Assembly (NCBI GenBank): GCA_015501055.1
Contig: JADNYV010000668.1
Location: forward strand, 1 to 18,394
From: Mucidula mucida
Taxonomy: Eukaryota; Basidiomycota; Agaricomycetes; Agaricales; Physalacriaceae
Direction of reading: 5' to 3'
Length of the DNA: 18,394 nucleotides
Every line of letters begins with the position of its first letter. The stretch's first letter is position 1. The position numbers and the translations under genes are program-made. The notes below the pieces were generated by a model that was not told the DNA's origin, searched no databases, and worked only from the letters and a program-made list of their open reading frames with translations. Of the stretch, positions 9,385 through 18,394 are shown one piece after another.

Positions 9385-12300
9385 ATGGCGAGCTCATTTT
9401 CTCAGTCGATCAGTTCGCGCTCGACGCCCTCTTTGACGAATCTCTCGATATCAAACAGCTCTAATACGATTGACTTGACGAGCGACGATGAAGAGAGATA
9501 TGACTACCCACGAGAATTGAAAAGGATGCGCTTGGACCACATAACACAGCCCGTCGCTCAGAAACCCGCGCCGTTGACCCATGGAACGCCCTCCATGTCG
9601 ACCTTCACGTCGTACAACCAGAAGCCAGCTATGGTCATGCCGATGGCGCCCAGCATCTTTTCACCGCCACCACTTCATAACGGCGGGCCTCCTCCGCACA
9701 TGTCGTATCGCCCTCCGTTTGCGGGACCGTCACACTCGCCGGCGCCGCCGATACAAGCACCGCCGCCACAGTCCAATCATGTCATCGACTTGACGAGCTC
9801 TCCCTCCCCACCACCCATGCTTCCACCGGAGATGTCACCAAAGACGCCTGTCTGCATCGGTTTCCTACAACTGACTGCATTAATCCTTTATCCTGTGCCC
9901 TACATTCTCCCGACTAATCCCGGATCGCCCCAGCCGGAATGGGCAACTGTAAAGCTGCAGTACGAGCACAGCGAGAAACCTGGCAGCAGCCCAAACACCA
10001 TTCATATAAAGGCCGGAACCGGAGAGTCATTTGCCATCACGGAGCAAAAGGTGGCGGACAATATCGGTCATATGATTGGGAAAGGTCTTATACGACTCGA
10101 AGCAAAGGTCAGAAAAGGACCTCCAAACGTGCGTTCAGTCATATGCTCTTCTTGACGCGTGTTTATCATCTGGAAATAGCTTCCCATTCTCCCTCTTCAC
10201 GCTCTTGTCTTCACGCCGAAAGGCAATGTTCCTGTTGTTGGCCAGTATCTGCATCAATGTTCTCTCCTTCTCGATCACCCCGCGACTCCCTTCAACTACC
10301 ATGATATCTTGCAATCCAAGACGCCCTACCTCAATCCACATAATCCTCCGCCAGGTGGTCATAATCGCAATCTAATACGGCCCGGTGCTGGGATGTACGC
10401 TCCTTCTGGTTCGCGGTGGACTACCCCACAGGTTGCTGGTAAAACCACGGAGGTGCAGCGTAGCCAAGTCGACGAACTGTTCAAGAACTTAAAGACGGGA
10501 GAAGAACTACGGGAGACTGAGCCAGGTCTGTCACGCTCTTGGCATTATCCGCGCTTGCTCACTGACATATCCAAGCGCCCGAGGTTGCGACAAAGCTTTA
10601 CCCACATCAGAAAAAGGCACTTACATTCCTTCTTGACCGCGAAAAAGAGCGACCTAGTGGCACCGCATTTTCTTCGTTGTGGCAGTGGCGCAATGTACCA
10701 GGCATGCGGTCGTCCTGGGTAAACCTTGTAACCCAGAAAGAGATGTTCAGCGAACCAGAGGATTCCAAAGGCGCTATCCTTGCAGACGATATGGGTCTTG
10801 GGAAGACTATTACATGCGTATCGCTGATAGCAGCAACCATCGATTCGGCAGACAAGTTCGTAGCTACACCCGTTGCCGCGCCGCCCGTCCCTTCCTCGTC
10901 TAGAAGCGATCCTTCTGCATCACACTTTTCAGGAAGGGTGTGGGGCATGCCTCCTCCCGTCGAGAACAATGCGAAAGCAAAAGCCAAGGCGCAGCGGGAA
11001 CAGGAAAAACTTGAGTCCGAGTATCTTCGGGCATCTCGGATTAAAGCCAAGAGTCGCGCTACTTTGATCATCTGCCCGTTATCGACGGTGTCCAATTGGG
11101 AGGATCAGTTCCGGGAGCATTGGAAGGGCGAGGTGACTGTAGTGGGCGGCGGCGGTACACATTCCGAATCTCGCAGACGCGAAGGGAGGCCTTTACGAGT
11201 TTACATATACCACGGGAACGCCAGACGACCCGAACCCGACTACCTCGCCGATTTCGATGCGGTGATTACGACATATTCAACGTTGGCGAGCGAGTATTCC
11301 AAGCAGAATCGAAGTGTTGCGTGTGCTGAAGAAGAGGAGGAAGACTGTGGTGGAGCTAGCAGTGACGGCGGAGGCGTAGAAGTAGATGACAGAGGAAACC
11401 AGATTCTGCGGTTACCAAAGCCAAAGAAGGGAGGAGTGAAGAGGAAGAAGTCTGGCCTTTGCGTCCCGAGTACAGAGGCTACCAGCGCCCTGCAGAGCAT
11501 TCATTGGTTCCGTGTCGTTCTTGACGAGGCGCAGTAAGATTTTTCATCCTTACCAGTTCGATATCGCTGAAGGTTTCACAGCTGCATCAAAGAAACAGGC
11601 ACTGTTGGCAGCCGGGCATCTTGTGATCTTGTCGCCGATCGAAGGTTATGTCTGACGGGAACACCAGTTCAGAACAAACTGGACGATGTCTTTGCCCTGG
11701 TGAAGTTTCTACGGATAGATCCCTTGGATGAAAAGGGTGTCTGGACAGAGTTCATTGGCGCTCCTGTAAAATTTGGTCAGACCCTCGGTATCGCACGCCT
11801 GCAGACCCTGATGTCTACGATTACCCTACGTCGTACGAAGGAGTCGAAGACACTGGACGGGAAACGTATTTTGTCGTTGCCGCCTCGTCGAGACGAGCTC
11901 CGCATGCTTAAGTTCGACGCGCAGGAACAGGCCATCTACGATCAGTTCTTCAATGCCTCGAAGGCTGAGTTCAACGAGATGTCGGACAAGAATGAGGTCA
12001 TGAAAAATTATGTTGGCATCCTGCAGAAAATTCTACGGCTTCGCCAAATCTGCGATCATTTCGAACTTGTAGAGGGAAAGGATCTGCTTGGTCTGGGGCA
12101 GGAAGCTATGTCGTTCGAGGATATGGCGATGGCGATACAGAAAGAGGGCTTCTCTGTACCCAAGGCCGTCGCGATCTGGGCGATTTTACGTGAAGCCGCC
12201 ACTACACAATGTGTGGAATGCGGTGCCGAGCTGTCCTTGAGCACGGATGGGCCATCTGAAGATGACGGCGTCGACGCACCAGTCAAGAAAGGCAAGAAGC

Positions 12301-13415
12301 CTAAAGCGTCGGCGAATACCTCGAGGGCTCCTACTCGTGCCAACAGCCCCGCTGTTCCAATCGCCGTGCTCACGCGCTGTCAACATCTGTTCTGCGTTGG
12401 CTGCTTCCGCCAGTGCGTGCATCCCGGGTGGCCACACGTGTCTCCCGATGTCTGCAGGTCTTGTTCAACTTGTCAAACGGGACTGGTACCGGGGGACGCC
12501 ATCGAAATAAAACCGGAGTATCTGGATACGACGAAGAAGAAACCGGTGAAGAGGGAGCGAAGGCAGAAGGGGTCAGGAATGAACATTGATATACACCCCA
12601 GCACGAAAGTCAAGGCCCTACTGGGTGACCTGATTGCTTTTTCTAAAGCTAACCCAAATTCGGTGAACTATGATCCGAACTCGATTGAGGTACAGATGGT
12701 AGATGAGCAGGGAAGAGATGTGGTTGAAGACGTTGTCAAGACCGTTGTTTTGTACGTCTTTCAAGTTCATTTCGGATGTTTTGCCTCTAATACCGTTTCT
12801 TTTCGCAGCTCACAATGGACGACGATGCTCGATAAGTACGTAAATCGTAATCGTTCCTTTGTTGTTGGTTCACATGGTTTTCCAGGATTGAGGACGCGTT
12901 AGAAGCTGCCGGCATCCGTTATGATCGTCTGGATGGAACGATGAAGCGAGATGAACGGATTCGGGCTATGGACGCGCTCAAACATGACCCCGGGTGTGAA
13001 GTTCTACTCGTCAGTCTGAAGGCGGGAGGCGTCGGTCTGAACCTCACTGCTGCGCAGCGGGTTTACTTGATGGATCCGTACTGGTTCGTCGACGTCTTTC
13101 CTCATCAGGTACACACGCTGATATGGCGGTCTTTCCAGGAATCCTGCTGTGGAGAATCAGGCCGTGGATCGTATCGTAAGTCGTAACTCAGTGGCGTTTG
13201 TTCCTAGTCTCATGATGTTTCAACAGCATCGTCTTGGACAGACTCGACCGGTTACGACCATTAAATTGATCATCGAAAACTCCATTGAAGCCCGGCTTTT
13301 GGACGTGCAGAGGAAGAAGACCGAACTCGCGAATATGACCCTCGGTTCCAACTTCAGCAAGGCTGAACTCATGAAACGTCGTATGGAAGAATTGAACCAG
13401 CTTTTCGAAGCATAA
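9385..13415 (+). CDS. RAD5: Rad5/HLTF-like SNF2 helicase with SUMO-interacting motifs, HIRAN-like domain and RING finger
   Basis: Proteins of this type act in error-free DNA damage tolerance, as an ATP-driven translocase and as the E3 ligase that polyubiquitinates PCNA. Eight exons join in phase: 9385-10128, 10180-10525, 10576-11533, 11582-12751, 12809-12835, 12886-13083, 13139-13175 and 13227-13415, giving about 1222 residues. Two SUMO-interacting motifs occur (IDLTSDDEE, residues 29-37; VIDLTSS, 133-139). A HIRAN-like region spans about 154-265 and contains KGLIRLEAKV. SNF2 motif I is ADDMGLGKT (about 432), motif II is DEAH (680-683, its His codon split by an intron), and motif III is LTGTPVQN (about 707). 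The RING (893-980) sits between motif III and motif IV (near 1073), with CVEC, RCQHLFCVGC and CSTC as ligands. Motif V is about 1124 and motif VI about 1158-1166 (DRIHRLGQ). A different Rad5-family paralog (Uls1- or Rad16-like) is less likely because of the HIRAN-like domain. Confidence 0.9.
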
Positions 13416-13737
13416 AGCTCTCTAGTCTCGGTATTGTACAACTTTATATTGCATTATTTTTGGCCATTATGGGTGTCTGTATTCCTCGACGCATAATTTA
13501 CGCTTACGGACTATTTTTTGTATTAGATTATTATCTGCGCTTTCTGTATCCTTTGTTCAACATTCCGTTTTTTCGTGATATGCATATGTATTGAGCTGGT
13601 GGTATAGAACGAGGAGGTTATCAATGCACATGGTGGGGACAAGGATAGAATTACCACGGATAGACTTGAGCGTTGTTGGCGGCAATGCTCGCCAAGCGAG
13701 CGCGAATCTATATAAAATGAACATGAAATCTACGCAG
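13416..13737. other. Intergenic region downstream of the Rad5-like gene, no gene seen
   Basis: The first part is AT-rich and fits a 3' UTR and transcription end of the Rad5-like gene. A TATATAAA-like run occurs near 13709-13717 on the plus strand, but no credible plus-strand gene follows it. The rest would be the 3' flank of the minus-strand relic at 13738-14310. Confidence 0.45.
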
Positions 13738-14310
13738 TCACAACGAACTAGAAGATACCTCTTCCCGGAACCGTATGTCTAACAGTTTTACGCTCATGTC
13801 GGCCGGCGGAGCCCAGATCACCCACAAATTCCACTTTGGAACCTCGTTCCAACGGGTTCTCAGACTATACAACCGTTGGAAAGTGCTCGAGAGACGGTGA
13901 GTTGAGAGTAAGTCACGTACTTCATACACTTAACATCAAATACGAAGAAGAGATTGTCGAGATCACGCAGATCGCGGTATTGTCTCCTCCTGCGTGAGAT
14001 CTGCATCTCTAATGCTAGAATCTCTTCCATCGTCTTTGAGATGGTAGGAACGTAGGACCACCCTACGCGTACGAGGACGATAACGAGTGTCACCACTCCT
14101 TGTGCGACGATGGGGGCCATCCGGCGCGTTGCATCAAGAAATCGACGGCAGGCTTGGTGAAGACGGACGATTCATACATGGTGATGGAGACTACACTTAC
14201 AAAAAACACTGGAGTTATATACGCGAAACGGCAGAGAGGTGGTGTCGCTGAAGCTCTAAGTACAAGGTTCCAGACACGGAGATCACATACAGAATTATGG
14301 AGTGTCAACA
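13738..14310 (-). pseudogene. Probable relic of a fungal multi-pass membrane protein
   Basis: On the minus strand, a stretch read from about 14150 down to 13950 encodes a strongly hydrophobic helix (VVTLVIVLVRVGWSYV, about 14094-14047), then a charged tail (ISRRRRQYRDLRDLDNLFF). Upstream, in another frame, VSVVSITMYESSVF (about 14212-14171) looks like part of the same protein. The order, an ES-containing helix and then a helix ending in RVG, recalls the last helices of Agaricomycete DUF6533/DUF6534-like membrane proteins, but this is from memory of family style and is weak. The two segments are in different frames, no full-length ORF or clear start exists, and the tail may be split by an intron between about 13955 and 13878. 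I treat it as a decayed fragment. Confidence 0.35.
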
Positions 14311-15689
14311 GCTCAAGGCGACATTTAGAGTTATCATTTGAGACTCAGGAAGCCTGGCGATCCGGAACATGGGGTTGTTGACGAGCATGACCGTCAAGAG
14401 CGAAGCTTGAGGACACGGACCTGAACGCGTTTGGAGTCTGATAGTTATAGGTCCGCTTCCCAGAGTAGAAGGACCGCCGCGAGAGAAACGCGTCTTCTCT
14501 GTAGATCTAGCCGAATAGCGAGAGATGGTCGGCGAGCCGCGAGGTTGCAGTCTAATTCGACGTCATGTGTACACGCGCGTGCGGCGCACGTAACGGTATA
14601 CGGGAGTTTGGGCGCAATCCGCCGCGGGTTCTCCAGCACAAAAAAAGGGGATCTGTAGGCACACAGACAGCAGTGGTCTTAAAATTATGATAACAGGACA
14701 TTCTATCACCCTCTGAACGACAAAGGCAAGTTGAACGTCGAACATTGAATGCCCACCGGAAATATGTGACATGATAAGCGCCTAAAAAGGCTTTTTTTGC
14801 TCGGAAGATCAGCGAAGAACCCCAATTCCCCGCAGATCTCCGGAAAATCTGTGTTGTTTCCCTCACAACCGGCCATATCCGGCTGTGTGGGGAAATCACA
14901 GTTAGACCAAAACTGGACCCCGAAGGTCTATTCAAAACCAACCCACTTGAACTACGTGTCTTTTGGACAACCCGACGGAAGATCTCATCGGGGACTTAAA
15001 TATGGCCACAGTCTGTGCAGTACAAAGTTCGAGCAGCAAAAGAACTAAGCGATTAAGTATTGTACATTCGTTGTACGTCCATCAAACTTTCGTGGGCTCG
15101 CGCTGATTGAGTTTCCGTTAGCTTGCTGTTTCAATAGACATTGAACATTGAATGATGCTGTTGATTTAGTTTGCGCCGCGCCGCGCTTCGTGATTCTGTC
15201 CCAGGCATAGATTATGATGCGCATGGCGCCTCGATATCTCAGTATGAGCCTGAGGATGCTGCTTTATCCAATGAGCAGCAGGGTATCTGTGGAGAGATTC
15301 GTGAGAGTTAGGTTGTGAACCTCAAAAACCTCCATGTGGCACTAACCGAGTCGTTGTGGCCATGGCCTACTCCTACCTTCCGCATATACCAGCACCACGA
15401 TTGAAGCAATTTTTTTCAGGTCCTCTAGGCGTGCCGGCGCGCGCGTCAGGAGTCGTTTGTGTCTGACTGACTGGATTGTTAGACTGTGGACGCTGCTCTC
15501 TATTCGAAGTGCTACTCGCATGCGGAGCTGGAGGCCCATTGATGGTTCCTAATCCTCGACAGCTGAGATTCGAGTCATCGACATCGCTCGAGTCATAATT
15601 CCTAAGTAGGGTCGACCAGGTTCGAGGGAGCAGGAGGGAGCTATCAAACCAAACTCGGAGGCGTTTTTTTTGGCTCGAACATCACCACC
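14311..15689. other. Long intergenic region, no gene recognised
   Basis: Short ORFs occur on both strands (for example minus 14941-14552) but none shows a recognisable family, sensible splice sites or coding-like composition. No tRNA cloverleaf could be built by eye. A 7-bp inverted repeat TGCTGCT ... AGCAGCA occurs around 15257-15280. The last 50 bases carry the T-rich leader and a strong CACCACCATGG start context belonging to the spermidine synthase pseudogene. Confidence 0.45.
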
Positions 15690-16190
<501 letters not shown>

Positions 16191-16717
16191 CTGGTCAAAG
16201 TGATTGAAAAGCCAATCTGGATTGGCAGATTGTCAATCCAACGTTGATTAACACTGTATGGGTGAGCAAGAGGCAGGCAGAGCAAATTCTGAGTACAGAT
16301 TGCCAATTAGGACTGGAGGAGCAAGTTGGATGAAAGGACCTCAGTGGAAGCGTTTATTTTCTAGGAAGGAGAAATGAGGAAAGAGGCACTGACAGATCCG
16401 CAACAATGGACTTGTTGGGTATGAATTGACACTCGTCTATTCTGTCCGATGTATTCACTACCATTGGTGCTTGGAAACTCGCGTTCAAAGAGTGCAAACT
16501 CGACGAACTTGAAGCTGGGGTTGTGCACCATAATGGAGATAAATGTCAAACACCTCATCATTACACCACCTGAGAAAATAATATTGAAGTAGGAACTGAA
16601 CCTCAATGATTTACAAGAACGTTTTACATATACTGGCACTCGATCACAGGTCACGTCTCCGCTTTACTTCGATCCACCATCATCTCGCCATTATGTCGCG
16701 CAACGGCGAGGACGCTT
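16191..16717. other. Intergenic region between the spermidine synthase pseudogene and the Prm10-like gene
   Basis: No gene is recognised. The minus-strand ORF at 16654-16361 has no family resemblance. The region should contain the promoter of the Prm10-like gene and holds a cluster of CCAAT/ATTGG boxes (16211-16239). A second ATG at 16693 opens a frame that stops at about 16846 and is not the transporter frame. Confidence 0.4.
16211..16239. promoter_or_regulatory. Nested inverted repeats built from CCAAT boxes
   Basis: GCCAATC TG GATTGGC (16211-16226) is a perfect palindrome with a 2-nt centre. It overlaps a second inverted pair, GGATTG (16219-16224) and CAATCC (16234-16239). CCAAT is the core of the fungal HAP/CBC complex. 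The element lies about 480 bp upstream of the Prm10-like start, so a promoter role is possible but unproven. Confidence 0.35.
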
Positions 16718-18394
16718 ATGGTCGAATCAACGATGCACGCTTGTCTGGCTCATATTTCCCTCAAAGTGGCCCTCGAGCGGCGCCTACACGAAACACTGAC
16801 CGATGCCGAGGCGGGTCGATTCGTACAAGACGAGAACGAACAGACTAGCGAGCTGCACGATCCCTCACACTTTGTGCCGACATTCATGCACGCCCAGGAT
16901 GAGCTCAAGAGGAACGAAGATAATGAGAGTCGGCTTGGACGCAATCATCACGAAGAAGCAGAATCTGGTTATCGCGAGTCGGGACACGGCGAGGAGCACA
17001 AGGACGAGCCTCAAAGGCGGCGAGCTTCCCGGCGCTTCTCAGATCTCGTAATACCACTCAAGGCCCCTTTCAGGCCCGTTCGCACACTTGGCAGACTCTG
17101 TAGCGGACGTTGGACTAGCCGGGTACATGCTTTCACCCATGTGGTTCTTAAGAGGAACAAAAGGAAAAGCCAGATTATCAACAACACCCAAGGTATGGCT
17201 ACTCAGACACCTATAGCGACTCTTACGAATGGACAACGCACAGATATCAACACGCGAAGAAAGTTCCTTTTGAAACTTGCCAAAGCCCTTATGTCCTACG
17301 GAGCACCTTCTCACCGAATCAGTTCCATGCTGGTCGCGGCTTCGGACATTCTCGGCGCTAAAGCAGGTCTGTTATCACTTACACTTCCAGTCTATGGTTA
17401 ATCCAATATTTCTTAGACTTTGTCCATCTTCCCAACATAATCATCGTTTCCATTCGGGATACTGACGCGTCTCCAACCAGAACATACTTCGTCCGTGCAA
17501 CTGGTCGCGTCGCTCTCACAAAACTACACCATGTACACGACATCTACCGCCAAGTTCTCCACGACAAAATGAGTGCTGCCGAAGGAATGGACGCGCTGCG
17601 CACGATTCTACGATCTCCTCCTACTTATCCTCTCTCTGTCCGCTGTGTTCTTGCGTTCTTCTCTGCGTCTCTGATATGCGTTATTTCCTTTGGAGGGTCC
17701 ATTGTCGATATGTTCATCAGCGGCCTGTGCGCGTCCGTCTTGCAATACCTTGGGCTCAGTGCGGCCAGCAAAAGCTCCATGTATGCTAACGTTTACGAGT
17801 ACGTATATTATCTCTGCCCTGGATTTGTAGATCTCACCCTCTTCAGAATCTCGGTTTCCATCATTGTGGCTTTTGTCGCTAGAGGTCTAAGTAACGCACC
17901 AGGAAACATCTTCTGTTACAGCGCTATCTCGTCTGCTGGTACGGTTTCTATTTTGCCTGGTTTCACCATACGTGAGTCCTTTCCCTGCCGACGAACACAG
18001 GAACGAACACAGGAACTAACGTTCATTATAGTGATAAGTGCTCTGGAACTCATGTCGCGTAACATCTTCTGTGGTTCGGTGAGGATCGTCTATGCAATCA
18101 TCTATACTCTCTTCTTGGTATAGCCTTTTGAATCCTTACCGTCGTTGAATCTCATCCTACTAAGGGTTTCGGGTTGACCATCGGGTCCGATTTCTATCTG
18201 CTTGTAGATCGTCGGCGCGTCATGCATATTATGCCGCTGGAACGCCTAGCAGCCAGACTTATGCCCATGGCACCTTTCTGATGGTGAACAGTTCTACACC
18301 CTTCATTCCGATATCTGGTGTTCTTGGGACCGGCACGCCCTCGTATGCAATGCAACACATCGTCAAAGGTATGCCTAGAGAACTTCCGATACGT
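16718..18394 (+). CDS. PRM10: Prm10/ThrE-like (DUF1212-type) multi-pass membrane transporter, 3' end outside the window
   Basis: The family is related to bacterial threonine/serine exporters; yeast Prm10 is a pheromone-regulated membrane protein of unknown substrate. The chosen ATG (16718) opens a long hydrophilic, charged N-terminus, followed by the ThrE-like core RRKFLLKLAKALMSYGAPSH (about 17254-17313). In-phase exons are 16718-17366 (with a possible extra 51-nt in-frame intron at 17193-17243), 17417-17798, 17847-17971, 18032-18117 and 18165-18368. Membrane segments include VRCVLAFFSASLICVISFGG, SIIVAFVARGL and VRIVYAIIYTLFLGFGLTIG. ELMSRNIFCGSVRIVYAIIY is the signature stretch shared with yeast Prm10. 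Near 18211-18219 the frame must move by -1 to continue into HAYYAAGT ... QHIVKG, with a donor GTATGC at 18369. This is a probable base loss or an error. The true start could lie in an upstream exon. Confidence 0.82.
17991..18014 (+). repeat. 12-bp tandem duplication inside an intron of the Prm10-like gene
   Basis: ACGAACACAGGA occurs twice without a gap, within the intron 17972-18031. The intron is 60 nt, and neighbouring introns in the gene are 47-51 nt, so removing one copy gives a typical 48-nt intron. The duplication lies before the branch-like CTAAC and does not disturb the splice sites. Confidence 0.75.

Noticed and set aside
13705..13782. TATATAAA followed by a short plus-strand ORF as a small gene
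   Set aside because: The ORF ends after about 20 codons beyond the TATA-like run and has no recognisable product.
14552..14941. 129-codon minus-strand ORF
   Set aside because: Sequence looks like random translation with many R, C and S residues, no domain, no splice context and no credible promoter.
15540..15660. tRNA-like GGTTCGA segment
   Set aside because: No acceptor stem or D and anticodon arms could be paired around it.
16693..16848. ATG at 16693 as the start of the Prm10-like gene
   Set aside because: It opens a different frame that stops after about 50 codons; the ATG at 16718 is in the frame of the transporter.

Overview
The window looks like nuclear DNA of a basidiomycete fungus, probably an Agaricomycete. 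Genes are dense, on both strands, and broken by many GT-AG introns of about 44-81 nt, most of them 48-58 nt with CTRAC/CTAAC-like branch sites. The protein families also fit: a fungal N-acetylglutamate synthase, a fungal glucosylceramide synthase, a Prm10-type transporter, and two families I recognise as expanded in Agaricomycetes. No tRNA, rRNA, CRISPR or complete transposon was seen. All exon boundaries are my own reading of phase and splice signals.

Layout. 1-884 (+) is the 3' part of ARG2 (N-acetylglutamate synthase), with two apparent +1 frame shifts. 925-1077 holds a decayed antisense relic of the 3' end of the same family as the gene at 4884-6567. 1243-4459 (+) is a multi-exon P-loop NTPase of a Crinkler-like Agaricomycete family. 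Its NTPase half is clean, but the C-terminal, probably nuclease-like half carries several frame breaks. 4884-6567 (-) is an uncharacterised fungal protein ending in an AT-hook. It shares a 254-bp divergent promoter with 6822-8324 (+), an intact ceramide glucosyltransferase. After a 1-kb spacer, 9385-13415 (+) is an intact eight-exon Rad5/HLTF-like SNF2 helicase with SUMO-interacting motifs, a HIRAN-like domain and a RING finger. 13738-14310 (-) looks like the relic of a membrane protein. 15690-16190 (+) is a truncated spermidine synthase pseudogene. 16718-18394 (+) is a Prm10/ThrE-like transporter that runs off the window.

The genes do not form a pathway. ARG2 (arginine synthesis), glucosylceramide synthase (membrane lipid), Rad5 (DNA damage tolerance) and Prm10-like (membrane transport) are core genes. 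They are interleaved with family-expanded or decaying elements: the Crinkler-like gene, the AT-hook family gene and its relic, the spermidine synthase pseudogene and the membrane-protein relic.

The main points of interest are three. The Crinkler-like gene lies between two same-orientation copies of the AT-hook gene's 3' end. Its reading frame breaks exactly at the putative nuclease motif. And frame breaks are unevenly spread: three genes are clean over thousands of bases, while ARG2, the Crinkler-like 3' half and the Prm10-like 3' end are not. That pattern means either real gene decay or local assembly error, and the two can be told apart with reads.
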